In this document: in pieces, positions 44,503 through 53,906 of the stretch
Numbering within the stretch: position 1 is the first letter of the stretch
Layout: every line of letters starts with the position of its first letter
Assembly (NCBI RefSeq): GCF_004698125.1
Contig: NZ_SRHV01000005.1
Location: 558,001-622,000 of the forward strand
Reading direction: 5' to 3'
Length of the DNA: 64,000 nt
From: Halosimplex halophilum
GTDB taxonomy: Archaea; Halobacteriota; Halobacteria; Halobacteriales; Haloarculaceae
Notes under the pieces: model-generated
The model's database searches: none
Told to the model about the DNA's origin: nothing
What the model saw: only the letters and a program-made list of their open reading frames with translations
Position numbers and translations under genes: made by a program

Positions 44503-45561
44503 TCATTGGATCTCATCAATTAATGATTTAAACTCCTCGTGAAAGATCTTTGTCCGAACATCCGGGGAAAATGACATTGCATACTCACGACATTCCTTCG
44601 CAATATTTTCTCTCTCAGCCACTGTTCGATCAAAATATTGAACAATACCACTGGCAATTGATTCTGGGTTTGGATCTACTACGAGGGCTGGTTCAATTCC
44701 TTTGAGCTCTGAGCTAGCGCCCGTTGTCTCTGTTACTAATGGAGGTACACCTGCCACCATGGATTCAATAACAGAGACACCAAAGACCTCTAATCGCGAA
44801 GGCTGTACGTACAGACCGATTGATTCAAACACCGTATCTAAGTCTTCAACGTATCCTTTAACTCTGACCCCCTCCGTATTCTCGTGCTTGGCTTGATGGC
44901 CTTTCCCTACTATTTCCAGTTTTAAGTCTGGAAAATGATTACGTACATCTGGCCAAGAATCGACGAGCATGTCGATGCCTTTGTAATCCCCTACGTTTCC
45001 CCTATTTGCACTTGCGATCACTGCCACTTTTTTTGACTCTAGATCTGTCGACAATGTGGACAAAGATTTGAAAACATCCCTTTGAACATAGGGTTTGGCT
45101 GTTCTCACGGTAGATGGTGATCCAAATAGTTGCTGCAGGAATGTTGCTGAATCCGCTGAAACAGCTATTGCGCCATCAATAAAGTGTTGGCAAAGGAATT
45201 GTAATATTTTGGACCTGGTCCGTAAGTACCTAGTATCCGTTTGCGCTTGGTTTGGGAACCCCCCCAAAGAAAGTTCACGGAGACGATGATCTCCTCCCAA
45301 ATATATTAAATTCGAATCAGAAAAGATAGTTGCTGCAATACCTGAGTACAATGGACGTGACCCTTCTGTAATATATATGTCGTAATCTGGCAAAGAGAAT
45401 CCGTTGAAAAACTCATTAAGTGGTGAATCTATTTTGGACCCATCTGATCGTGGATTGCAGCAAATAAAATCAGCTCCTATGGCGTCAGCAAATCCAGTGT
45501 GCGCTGGATGTGGTTGCTCACCATAATATAGCATCGCAATATTTTTATCTTGAAGACTCAT
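44503..45561 (-). CDS. GT4-family glycosyltransferase (minus strand)
   Basis: A 352-residue GT-B-type enzyme. The donor half is clear: KVAVIASANRGNVGDYKGID, LEIVGKGHQAKH and the E-x7-E region VQPSRLEVFGVSVIESMVAG. The acceptor half is short (about 150 residues). It is convergent with the membrane-protein gene and is separated from it by 32 bases. AT-rich codons match the other genes of the block. Confidence 0.85.
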   Translation of the reverse strand: MSLQDKNIAMLYYGEQPHPAHTGFADAIGADFICCNPRSDGSKIDSPLNEFFNGFSLPDYDIYITEGSRPLYSGIAATIFSDSNLIYLGGDHRLRELSLGGFPNQAQTDTRYLRTRSKILQFLCQHFIDGAIAVSADSATFLQQLFGSPSTVRTAKPYVQRDVFKSLSTLSTDLESKKVAVIASANRGNVGDYKGIDMLVDSWPDVRNHFPDLKLEIVGKGHQAKHENTEGVRVKGYVEDLDTVFESIGLYVQPSRLEVFGVSVIESMVAGVPPLVTETTGASSELKGIEPALVVDPNPESIASGIVQYFDRTVAERENIAKECREYAMSFSPDVRTKIFHEEFKSLIDEIQ

Positions 45562-45694
45562 GTCAGGTGTGTTTTCTCCCCCAATTAATAATACAATTAC
45601 AATTCATGTATTCCGAACTGAGGGAGTACTGCTAAATTAGGGCGATCCCTTCTAATTACGTGCAATGAATTTACATTCGGGCCCATCAGGGTTG

Positions 45695-47026
45695 TCATTT
45701 ATAGCCAAGCGCTTCTAATCTGTCTTCGATCTCACCTGACGTTTCCACATTGGGGCCTGTGCCTTCCGAGCTTTCTGGATGTCTACTACTGAAGGACTTA
45801 AGATATTTCAAGAGTTCTCTGGAACGCTCTGACTCTTCGGGACTAAGTGGCGTTACCTCCCTTGGATCTGTTTCTAAGTCGTAGACAGCAGTATTGAGTA
45901 TCTTACCGTCTTCTTTCATCTCAATAAATACTTTCCATCTTTTTCCGTGAACAGCAAACCGTCGAACGCCTTCGTCCTCATCTTCTCCGGTTGCACTCGC
46001 GAAGACGTGGTCCTCCCGGTCCGGGATCTCGTACCCTTTCTCTCGGGCGGTTACCAGCGGCGTCCCGGCAACACCATCGAGGTCACCGCCTACTTGTTCG
46101 AGGATCGTCGGTACAGCATCCAGTGTGCTTACTGGGGTATCCACCTCCATTGCGGAGTTGCCGGGCGGACTCACGAACAGCGGAACATGCAGTAGCGTGT
46201 CGTGAAGGTAGCGCGGATGTGTGTAATAGCCGTGCTCGCCGAACGCGTCGCCGTGGTCCGCCGTGACGATGACCAGCGCGTCCTCCAGCCGGCCGCGTCG
46301 CTCGAGTTCGTCGAAGAACGATTCGAGCTTCCCGTCCAGATACCGGATCTCGTCGTCGTAGCTGTCGCGCAACAGTCGCTGCTCCTCGTCGGTGATCGAC
46401 TCGGGCTTCTTCCAGGACCGTCGATACAGCGACTCGGCCTCGCTCGCCGTCAGTTCCCGCTCGGCGTAGTGGCGATCGGGCGCGTGATACGGGCCGTGGG
46501 GGTCCATGTAGTGGTTCCAGAGGAAGACGGGCCCGTCCGTATCGTCCAGCCAGTCGAGCGACCGCTCGTTGATCTCGGGGGCCCGAGCGTAGTATTGGCC
46601 GCCGCGGTTCAACACGAACCGGTCGAGCGCCTGCTGTGCGAGCGCGATGAGCTTGTTCTGGCCGAACACGAGGTCGTCGTAGAACTCGTCGAACCCGGCG
46701 TCGAACCCGTAGGCCCGCGAGAGATACGGATTGGAGTGGAACCCACCCGTGGTGTACCCCTCCGCCCGGAGGCGACCTGCCAGCGTCTCCTCTTCGGGTA
46801 CCTGTACGAACCCGTTCGCCGCGAACTCGGACGGTCGCTCCCCGGACAGCAGCGGCGGCATCGCCTCCCGAGTGTGAGAGCTCACGGAGAAGGCGTTCGA
46901 GAACGAGACGGTCCGGTCGACGAGCGAGTCGAAGAACGGCGTCTCTCGGTGGTGGCCGTAACACGAGAGATGGTCGGCCCGTAACGCGTCGATCGTGAAC
47001 AGGAATATATCTGGCCTGTCAGACAT
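45695..47026 (-). CDS. Sulfatase-like alkaline-phosphatase-superfamily protein, GC-chimeric
   Basis: A 443-residue protein starting at ATG 47026 (MSDRPDIFLFTIDALRADHL). Metal aspartates are in TIDALRADHLSCYG and VTADHGDAFGEHG; HYMDPHGPYHAP gives further ligands. The nucleophile position reads SSHTREAMPPLLSG, with Thr in place of the formylglycine Cys. The C-terminal tail is RLEALGYK. Upstream of about 45,990 (the protein's C-terminal ~100 residues) the DNA is AT-rich, the rest is GC-rich, so the gene joins two sources. It may act on a glycan-linked phosphate or sulfate. Confidence 0.85.
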   Translation of the reverse strand: MSDRPDIFLFTIDALRADHLSCYGHHRETPFFDSLVDRTVSFSNAFSVSSHTREAMPPLLSGERPSEFAANGFVQVPEEETLAGRLRAEGYTTGGFHSNPYLSRAYGFDAGFDEFYDDLVFGQNKLIALAQQALDRFVLNRGGQYYARAPEINERSLDWLDDTDGPVFLWNHYMDPHGPYHAPDRHYAERELTASEAESLYRRSWKKPESITDEEQRLLRDSYDDEIRYLDGKLESFFDELERRGRLEDALVIVTADHGDAFGEHGYYTHPRYLHDTLLHVPLFVSPPGNSAMEVDTPVSTLDAVPTILEQVGGDLDGVAGTPLVTAREKGYEIPDREDHVFASATGEDEDEGVRRFAVHGKRWKVFIEMKEDGKILNTAVYDLETDPREVTPLSPEESERSRELLKYLKSFSSRHPESSEGTGPNVETSGEIEDRLEALGYK

Positions 47027-47129
47027 TCTGCTTGGGTTACCGTTCCACACGAGACTGTATAAAGACTCCTTCTTCCACACTTCTTCCGCAAATGCTAATC
47101 CTCATACGAAGGCGGACAGATCATCGCGT

Positions 47130-48248
47130 GTGAACGTCGCCTATCTCACGCCCGTCGTCTACCCGTTCGTGAAGGGCGGTGTGGAAAAGCGGATCCACGA
47201 GGTGGGGACGCGGCTCGCTGACCGCGGCCACGATATCACCGTCTACTCGCGACACTGGTGGGACGGTCCGGAGACGATGACCCACGAGGGGATGACGCTC
47301 CGGGCGATCGGCCCCGCTGGTGAGATTTACGCCGACGGCGACCGCCGGTCGATCCCGAGCGCGCTCGGACTCGCTGCCCGTTCGCTACCCGCCGTGCTCC
47401 GCAACGACCACGACCTCCTCGTGACGCCGGTCGCACCGTACTTCCACGTCTCGACATTGTGGCTTGGGACGCTCCTCAGGAGGACGCCGCTGGTCGTGAC
47501 GTGGCACGAGGTGTGGGGCGACTACTGGCTCGATTACATGGGACAGCTCGGCCGAGTGGGTGACCTCGTCGAGCGAGTGACGGCGAAAGTCCCTTGCCAT
47601 CCCGTAACGCCGTCAGAGATGACTGCCGAACGACTGACACGGATCGGCCCCTCGCGAGACGAGATCGATGTCATCCCGAACGGGATCGATACGGCGTCGA
47701 TCCGGGACGGTCCACCGGCGACGGACGGGTACGACGTGCTCTACGCCGGGCGACTCATCGAGGACAAGAACGTCGACATGCTCCTCGACGCGTTCGGCCG
47801 GGCGGACCCCGACGCGACGCTGGGGATTATCGGCGACGGCCCGATGCGCGAATCGCTGGAGGCACACGTGGCCGGACTCGACTGTGCCGACCGCGTCACG
47901 TTTCTCGGATTCCTCGACGAATACGAAGACGTACTCGCCCACATGCGGGCCGCGCCGCTGTTCGTCTCGCCGTCGTTCAGGGAAGGGTTCGGGATCACCC
48001 TGCTCGAAGCGATGGCGGCCGACTGCACGGTTATCACGGTGGACCACCACTTCAGCGCGGCGAGCGAGGTCGTCGGCGATGCGGGCTTCGTCACCGACCC
48101 GACCGTCGAGGGGATCGTCGATGCGCTCGACCGTGCGCTCGACGGTGAGCGCCCGCCCCGGGACCCGGTCGAAGCGGCGCGAGCGTACGACTGGGAGAAC
48201 GTCGCCGACCGGACGGAGTCCTGCTATTCCCGGATCGTCAACCCCTGA
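47130..48248 (+). CDS. GT4-family glycosyltransferase
   Basis: A 372-residue GT-B enzyme starting at GTG 47130 (MNVAYLTPVVYPFVKGGVEK). It has the KGGVEKRIHE turn of the acceptor domain, LYAGRLIEDKNVDMLLDAF in the donor domain and the E-x7-E motif in FREGFGITLLEAMAADC. It is divergent from the sulfatase-like gene with about 100 bases between. GC-rich composition places it outside the AT-rich block. It probably adds a sugar to a surface glycan. Confidence 0.9.
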   Translation: MNVAYLTPVVYPFVKGGVEKRIHEVGTRLADRGHDITVYSRHWWDGPETMTHEGMTLRAIGPAGEIYADGDRRSIPSALGLAARSLPAVLRNDHDLLVTPVAPYFHVSTLWLGTLLRRTPLVVTWHEVWGDYWLDYMGQLGRVGDLVERVTAKVPCHPVTPSEMTAERLTRIGPSRDEIDVIPNGIDTASIRDGPPATDGYDVLYAGRLIEDKNVDMLLDAFGRADPDATLGIIGDGPMRESLEAHVAGLDCADRVTFLGFLDEYEDVLAHMRAAPLFVSPSFREGFGITLLEAMAADCTVITVDHHFSAASEVVGDAGFVTDPTVEGIVDALDRALDGERPPRDPVEAARAYDWENVADRTESCYSRIVNP

Positions 48249-48338
48249 CCGTCCCAGCTATCTCGCCGGGGGTGGTCTTCGGTTCTTATTTAGGAACTCC
48301 TCCCGTCCCGTGAAACACACGCAGAAGGTCGATATCGC

Positions 48339-48617
48339 ATGAGCCTTACCGGTCGCCGACGCTTCGTGCAGGGCAATCTCGTCTGGCTGCTCGCCACAGC
48401 CCTGGTGCTCGTGCTCCTCGACGCGCTCACTCTCGAACTGTTCTTCGTCGTCGCGCTGATCGGCTTTTTCATCACGCTCGAACTCGCCACACCCGCCACG
48501 GTCACGCCGCAGTGGCGCCGGCGACTCCGCTGGATCGTCGCCGTCGGCCTGATCGTCTTCGGGTACATCGTCGTCAGACGCATCCTTGCCATCCTGCCGG
48601 CGGGTGTCCTCCCATGA
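48339..48617 (+). CDS. Small two- to three-span membrane protein
   Basis: A 92-residue protein with helices at about 14-32, 33-50 and 66-85 (LVWLLATALVLVLLDALTL, FFVVALIGFFITLEL, WIVAVGLIVFGYIVV). The TGA overlaps the next ATG (ATGA at 48614). A TTATTTAGG run about 45 bases before the ATG may hold the TATA box. It is the first gene of the DUF4350-moxR operon. Confidence 0.75.
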   Translation: MSLTGRRRFVQGNLVWLLATALVLVLLDALTLELFFVVALIGFFITLELATPATVTPQWRRRLRWIVAVGLIVFGYIVVRRILAILPAGVLP

Positions 48618-49708
48618 CGCCGCCGTGGCGCGAGGTCTCGTACCCGCGGGCGCTCGTCGTCGCCCTCGCGACAGTGCTCGCTATCACGCTCCTCTACGGC
48701 GGGCTCACGTCGACTGCGGCCTTCGGCGCGTACAACTCGGCGTGGGACGGCGCGAGCGAACTCCGGGACCTCGCCGACCGACAGGACAGTGAGACCGTCC
48801 TCCTGCAGAACACTACGACCTACGCCGACCACCCACCCAACCAGTCCATCGCGATCGTCCTCTCGCCTGACGCCGAGTACACCCCCAGAGAAGCGGACCG
48901 CGTCGAGGCGTTCGTCCGCGAGGGCGGGACACTGATCGTCGCAGAGGACTTCGATCCGGAGCCGGACGCGCTCCTGGAGGCCATCGGCGCCGAGGTGCGG
49001 TTCAACGGCAGTCTCCTCCGGGACGAACGCAACCACGACACCGCGCCGACGTTCCCCGTCGCCGACGCCCGCACCGACCACCCCTACACCGCGGGCGTCG
49101 ATCGACTCACCCTCAATCGCGGGACCCCGGTCGAACCCGGCAACGCGACCGTCCTCGCGACCACCAGTAACTACAGCTATCTGGACACGAACCTCGACGG
49201 CGACCTGGACGACACGGAGACCATGCAGCGGTATCCGGTCGCCGCCGTCGAGTCGGTCGGCGCGGGCGACGTAGTCGCCGTCGGCGACCCGAGCATCTTC
49301 ATCAACGCGATGCTCGACCGGCAGGGCAACCGGGCGTTCGCGCGGACGCTCCTCGGTTCCCATGATACCGCGCTGGTCGACGTGTCCCACCTCGATGCGC
49401 TCCCCCCGCTCGTCCGCGCGCAGTTCGCGCTCAGGGGCGCGCCGCTGCTCCAGATCACGGTCGGCCTCGCGCTCGTGCTCGTCGTCACGTACCTGAGCGA
49501 AGCCGGGGCGCTCGCCGCGAGGGCCCGACACCGATTCGCCCCGGGTGAGCCCGACCCGGCACTCGACGCGCCGGTCGGCCCCGGGGCGGACCGCGAGGCG
49601 GCCGCGGCGTGGGTCCGGGAGCGCCACCCCGACTGGGACGCCGAGCGCGTCCGGCGGGTAACGGACAGGGTTATGGCCCGCTCGTCGAAAGGGCAAGACG
49701 ATGACTGA
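48614..49708 (+). CDS. DUF4350-domain membrane protein
   Basis: A 364-residue protein: an N-terminal helix (LVVALATVLAITLLYGG), an extracytoplasmic DUF4350 domain (SIAIVLSPDAEYTPREADRV, FVREGGTLIVAEDF, AGDVVAVGDPSIFINAMLD) with an alpha/beta GATase-like fold, a second helix (LLQITVGLALVLVVTYLSEAG) and a cytoplasmic tail. Proteins of this kind occur beside moxR and DUF58 in many prokaryotes. Its stop overlaps the moxR start by eight bases. Confidence 0.82.
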   Translation: MTPPWREVSYPRALVVALATVLAITLLYGGLTSTAAFGAYNSAWDGASELRDLADRQDSETVLLQNTTTYADHPPNQSIAIVLSPDAEYTPREADRVEAFVREGGTLIVAEDFDPEPDALLEAIGAEVRFNGSLLRDERNHDTAPTFPVADARTDHPYTAGVDRLTLNRGTPVEPGNATVLATTSNYSYLDTNLDGDLDDTETMQRYPVAAVESVGAGDVVAVGDPSIFINAMLDRQGNRAFARTLLGSHDTALVDVSHLDALPPLVRAQFALRGAPLLQITVGLALVLVVTYLSEAGALAARARHRFAPGEPDPALDAPVGPGADREAAAAWVRERHPDWDAERVRRVTDRVMARSSKGQDDD

Positions 49709-50705
49709 CCCCTCGGAGCTGTACGCCGCCCTGGAGGAGGAGATCGGGACCGTCCTGATCGGCCTCGAAGACCAGGTCGGCCTGCTGACCATCGCGGCGC
49801 TGACCCGCGGGCACGTCCTCCTCGAAGGGGTGCCGGGCGTCGCGAAGACCTCGCTCGCCAACGTCTTCGCGCAGGCGACGGGCCTTGAGTACAACCGCGT
49901 CCAGATGACGCCGGACATCCTCCCCGCGGACATCACGGGCACGAAGGTCTACCGCGAGGAGACCGGCCGCTTCGAGGTCCAGCGCGGCCCCGTCTTCTCG
50001 AACGTCGTCGTCGCCGACGAGATCAACCGCGCGACGCCGAAGACCCAGTCCGCCCTCCTCGAAGCGATGGAGGAGAACCGCGTCACCATCGAGGGCGACA
50101 CCCACGACCTGCCGGACCCGTTCATGGTCATCGCGACGCAGAACCCCATCGAGATGGAGGGCATCTTCGAGCTCCCGGAGGCCCAGCGCGACCGCTTCCA
50201 GCTGAAGGTGTCCGTCGACCTCCCCTCGAAGGACGACGAGCTCGCGCTCATCGAGCGGTTCCACGACGACCCGACGCTGGCCCCCGAGGACGTCGAGCAG
50301 GTCGTCACCCGCGACCAGTTCCGCGCAGCCCGCGAGGCCGTCGCGAACGTCCACATCGACGACAGCATCGAGGAGTACATCGTCGATGTCGTCGAGCGGA
50401 CCCGCGACCACCGCGACGTGGAACACGGCGCCTCGCCGCGGGCGACGCTGGCCTTCCTCAACACCGCGAAGGCCCGCGCGGCCATCTTCGGCCGCGACTA
50501 CGTCATCCCCGACGACGTGAAGGCCATGGCCGAGCCGGTGCTCGTCCACCGGCTCATCCTGAGCACCGAGGCGGAACTCGGCGACGCCGACCGCGCGGCG
50601 GTCGTCACCGACGTGCTCGACTCCGTGGTCCCGCCCGGCGGCGGCGAAGACGCACAGGTGCCGGGAGCGGAGACACCCGACGCGGAGAGCGCAGAACAGG
50701 ACTGA
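49701..50705 (+). CDS. moxR: MoxR-family AAA+ ATPase
   Basis: A 334-residue AAA+ protein. Walker A is GVPGVAKTS, Walker B VVADEINRATPKTQ, followed by SALLEAMEE and sensor 1 ATQNPIEMEG. The C-terminal lid domain is complete. MoxR ATPases act as chaperones with DUF58 (vWA-like) proteins, and a DUF58 protein is encoded 1.6 kb away on the other strand. The role is likely assembly or quality control of an envelope or redox complex. Confidence 0.93.
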   Translation: MTDPSELYAALEEEIGTVLIGLEDQVGLLTIAALTRGHVLLEGVPGVAKTSLANVFAQATGLEYNRVQMTPDILPADITGTKVYREETGRFEVQRGPVFSNVVVADEINRATPKTQSALLEAMEENRVTIEGDTHDLPDPFMVIATQNPIEMEGIFELPEAQRDRFQLKVSVDLPSKDDELALIERFHDDPTLAPEDVEQVVTRDQFRAAREAVANVHIDDSIEEYIVDVVERTRDHRDVEHGASPRATLAFLNTAKARAAIFGRDYVIPDDVKAMAEPVLVHRLILSTEAELGDADRAAVVTDVLDSVVPPGGGEDAQVPGAETPDAESAEQD

Positions 50706-50756
50706 ACGGGAGAACGAAACAGGGTCTGCTTCCCGCGTCCCGGGCGCCGACAGTAC

Positions 50757-51716
50757 CTACTCGCTTGACTCGTCTGCGTCCCACCGGTAGGTCAGCAGGT
50801 AGCTGTCCCGGCCCTCGGTGGGGTCGGCGTCGAGCCGGACCGGCCGTTCGAGGCGGCGGGCCAGCGCGACGGCGTACAGCGAGGCGACGGGCGCGTCGAA
50901 CCCGTCGGCCGGACCGTAGACCGTCTCGCCGACGCCGACGGTCAGGCGGCCGCGCTCGCCCGCGTCGGCCCGCGCGTGGTCGACGAGTTCGAACTGCTCG
51001 ACGAGCGCGTCGCCGACCTGTTCGACCAGCGCGGCGGGGCGGTCGGCGGGCTCGCCGGGCAGCGACTCCCGGAACGACTCGTAGAGCGGCGCCCCCGTCG
51101 GCGTGAACGCCGCGCCGCGGCCGCCCTCCGCGTCGGGGACGACCAGCGAGTCGGCGAGCGCGTCGTCGCCGGGCACGGCGTAGTCCTCGTACTGCGGGAC
51201 GAACAGCCGCACCCGGCTCTCGCTCTCGCCGACGGGGACGTAGACCCGCTCGTCGGCCAGCCCGAGTTCGGCGACCAGTTCGACCCGGTCGCCGGCCAGC
51301 GTCTCGTAGACGCTCCGGGTCACGTCTGCGGCGACGAACCGCTCGGGCGTCAGGTAGTACGTAAGCAGGCCGCCGAACAGCCCGATCGCGCCCAGCACCA
51401 GCAACACGTCCCGCAGACTCGGGAGGAGGCCGGCGCCGGCGACGCCCACGAGTCCGAGCGCGGCAAGCCCGAGTGCCGTCCGGCGGTACTGGGCCGTCCG
51501 CGCCCGCTCGTAGGTCGCCCGCAGCCGCTGGTTGCGCTCCCGGAGCCGTTCGAGCTCGACGACGAGGTCGTCGCGCGACCGCTCGTCCGCGTCGGGAGAC
51601 CCGTCGGCGCCGGCCGTGTTCGTCTCGACCCCGATCGCGGCCTCCTCAGATCCGGGTGCGGCCGCGTCGCTCGCCGGCGCCTCGCTCCCGTCGCCGACGG
51701 CGTCGTCACGACTCAT
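50757..51716 (-). CDS. Coiled-coil membrane protein of the moxR cluster
   Basis: A 319-residue protein from ATG 51716 (MSRDDAVGDG). The first 55 residues are acidic and disordered, residues about 50-75 form a coiled coil (VVELERLRERNQRLRATYER), two helices follow (LGLAALGLVGVAGAG, VLLVLGAIGLFGGLL), and the rest is a soluble alpha/beta domain (VELVAELGLADERVYVPVGE, YDVG-like text absent). It overlaps the end of the upstream gene by 11 bases, so it belongs to the minus-strand DUF58 operon. No function is known. Confidence 0.72.
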   Translation of the reverse strand: MSRDDAVGDGSEAPASDAAAPGSEEAAIGVETNTAGADGSPDADERSRDDLVVELERLRERNQRLRATYERARTAQYRRTALGLAALGLVGVAGAGLLPSLRDVLLVLGAIGLFGGLLTYYLTPERFVAADVTRSVYETLAGDRVELVAELGLADERVYVPVGESESRVRLFVPQYEDYAVPGDDALADSLVVPDAEGGRGAAFTPTGAPLYESFRESLPGEPADRPAALVEQVGDALVEQFELVDHARADAGERGRLTVGVGETVYGPADGFDAPVASLYAVALARRLERPVRLDADPTEGRDSYLLTYRWDADESSE

Positions 51717-52299
51717 CTGGATCACCGAACTCGGAGAGGGCGATTAAATCCAGGGATACGAACCCGGCGGCGCTCGCCAGCAGGACGGCGAGGACGGCCA
51801 CCCACAGGCTGCCGGCGAGCGCGTAGGTCCCGGCCGCGAGCGCCCCGACCAGCGCCAGCGCGACGACTACCGCGAAGGCGTCGCGCACCCGATGCGCGGT
51901 GACGGTCGTCGTCACCAGCAGGCCGGCCAGCGCGACCACCGGGACGGCCGTCGTCGTCAGCGGCGTCTCCGCGGGGACGAGCGCCACCACGGCTATCTGT
52001 CCGGCCGCGAACACGGCGACGTTGGGCAGCACGACCCAGGCGAGCGCGAGCAGGACCGTCGCGGCCACGCCGGGGACGCCCGCGACCAGCCAGAGCCACC
52101 CGCCCACGACCGCGAAGACGAGTAGGTCGATCCCCGAGCGCCAGCGGTCGTCGGCCCACCCCGAACTCTGTCCGTCCCGCTCGTCCGGCCCCCGGCCATC
52201 GGTCGCCGGCCGTTCCCCACCGTCGGTCGCCGGCCGTCCCTCGTCGTCCGTCGCCGCGGACGAGCGGCCGCTCGCCGACCCGGACGGCGTCGTGCTCAT
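51706..52299 (-). CDS. Small multispan membrane protein of the moxR cluster
   Basis: A 197-residue protein with an acidic Gly/Asp-rich N-terminal 50 residues and about five helices (LLVFAVVGGWLWLVAGVPG, VLLALAWVVLPNVAVFAAG, VPVVALAGLLVTTTV). ATG 52299 overlaps the stop of the DUF58 gene (ATGA), so the two are co-translated. No function is known; it may anchor the DUF58 partner. Confidence 0.75.
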   Translation of the reverse strand: MSTTPSGSASGRSSAATDDEGRPATDGGERPATDGRGPDERDGQSSGWADDRWRSGIDLLVFAVVGGWLWLVAGVPGVAATVLLALAWVVLPNVAVFAAGQIAVVALVPAETPLTTTAVPVVALAGLLVTTTVTAHRVRDAFAVVVALALVGALAAGTYALAGSLWVAVLAVLLASAAGFVSLDLIALSEFGDPDES

Positions 52300-53765
52300 C
52301 GTCCCCTCCGCTGTCGCGCCCGGTCCTCGCCGGGTGCCTCCGCGAGCACGGTCGACAGCCTGTCGGCGGGCCCCACCTCGAAGGCGGACACCTCGGGAAG
52401 CGCGGCCAGTTCGCGGCGGAACTCCTCGAAGTCGACGTAGGCGTCGTAGGCCGCGTCGAGGTCGTCGAGCCCGCCCGGCTCGAACAGCGGCGTCGGCGTC
52501 AGGAAGACGAGCACGGGGCCGCGCCCCCGGGCCACCTTGACGGCCTCGCGCAGCTCCGTCCGGTTGGCGTCGTCGGTCACGACGACCGTCCACAGGGCGC
52601 CGGCCCCCGTCGCGGCCGCCTCGACGGCCCGGTAGAGCGGGCGGTCGCTGATGGCCCGGACGTACGCGTCCGGCCGGTCGAAGAAGGGCCGCAGCCGCGC
52701 CGCGAACGCCGACTCGTCGCCGTCCAGCCGCTGGCGCGTCGCCCGCACGCGGTCCGGCGCGGTCGGCGTGGGCGACGACGCTTCCCCGGTCGTACTCGTC
52801 GGCTCCGGTCGCTGGTCGGCGTCGTCTCCGGGGTCGAGGGCGTCGAGGTGGCGCCGGATCGCCCGGAGGTGGTCCAGGTCCGCCCGGGGTTCGAACACGC
52901 CGGTCACCCCCTCGTCGCCGACCGTCTCGCAGCCCACCCGGTCGGCCGACTCCCCGGCCTGGTCGACGAACGCCAGCGCGACGTGGCGGGCGTAGTCGAG
53001 CTTCGTCTGGCCGGGCGCGCCGGTCGCCATCGTCGCCCGGTGGTCGACGAACAGCTGCGTCTCCCGCTCGGTCCGGGCGGTGAACTCCCGGACGTGCGTC
53101 TCGTTCAGCCGCGCGGTCGCCTTCCAGTCGATCCGGCGGAAGGCGTCGCCCGCGACGTAGCGGCGCACTTCCGCGGGCTCCAGCCCGCGCCCGGACCGCC
53201 CCGCGTCGTGGTCGCCGAAGCCCGCGGCGATCGGGTCGCCGCCCTCGCCGACGTGGACGGTCCGCGGTCGCCGCGGCTCGACCGCGACCGTCGGCGTCGG
53301 GGCGTCGGGCACGACGCGCTGCTCGAACAGCCCGAGCCGGTCGCGGGCCGTCACCGTCGGCGCCCCGACCCGGAAGGTGCCCGCGACGGGCCACTCGAAC
53401 TCGTAGGTGCCCGTCGTCTCCGTCGCCCGCCCGTCCAGCCACAGGGGTTCGACGGCGCCGTCGGCGCCCACGGGCGCCTCCGGGTCGACCCGCAGCGTCA
53501 GCGAGTGGGCGGGGTCGACCCGGGCGGTGACGGTCAGGAAGGTCGAGGCGCCGGTCACCGTCCGTGACGCGGAACTCGACTGCGTGAGTTCGAGCGCCCC
53601 CGAGACCGTTCGCAGCGCCGCGACGAAGCGGTACTGCTGGGCGAGCAGCCACGCACAGACGCCGCAGACGCCCGCGAGCAGGACCGGCCGGCCGACCACG
53701 ACGGCCCACCCGCCAGCCGCGGCTGCCAGCGCCGCGAGCGCCCAGAACCGACTCGTCGGCCGCAT
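52296..53765 (-). CDS. DUF58-family protein
   Basis: A 489-residue protein starting at ATG 53765 (MRPTSRFWALAALAAAAGG). Two N-terminal helices are followed by a beta domain and the DUF58 signature YVAGDAFRRIDWKATARLNE (about residues 205-224), then a vWA-like segment (RETQLFVDHRATM) with a partly lost metal site. DUF58 proteins are the usual partners of MoxR ATPases. A ~40-residue Pro/Thr/Asp insert (DQRPEPTSTTGEASSPTPT) interrupts the vWA-like part. It is the first gene of the three-gene minus-strand operon, divergent from the DUF4129 gene. Confidence 0.92.
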   Translation of the reverse strand: MRPTSRFWALAALAAAAGGWAVVVGRPVLLAGVCGVCAWLLAQQYRFVAALRTVSGALELTQSSSASRTVTGASTFLTVTARVDPAHSLTLRVDPEAPVGADGAVEPLWLDGRATETTGTYEFEWPVAGTFRVGAPTVTARDRLGLFEQRVVPDAPTPTVAVEPRRPRTVHVGEGGDPIAAGFGDHDAGRSGRGLEPAEVRRYVAGDAFRRIDWKATARLNETHVREFTARTERETQLFVDHRATMATGAPGQTKLDYARHVALAFVDQAGESADRVGCETVGDEGVTGVFEPRADLDHLRAIRRHLDALDPGDDADQRPEPTSTTGEASSPTPTAPDRVRATRQRLDGDESAFAARLRPFFDRPDAYVRAISDRPLYRAVEAAATGAGALWTVVVTDDANRTELREAVKVARGRGPVLVFLTPTPLFEPGGLDDLDAAYDAYVDFEEFRRELAALPEVSAFEVGPADRLSTVLAEAPGEDRARQRRGR

Positions 53766-53906
53766 TGGATACGTACTCGGAGCCTCCGTAGTTGAGGCTA
53801 CTGGTCTCGCGACTCCTGTCGCCCCCTCGCCCCCACTGGCCGCCCCTGCTTGCATTGTAAACGGAACTGCTTTACGCGCATCGGCGTACCGATCGGATCA
53901 GGACAG

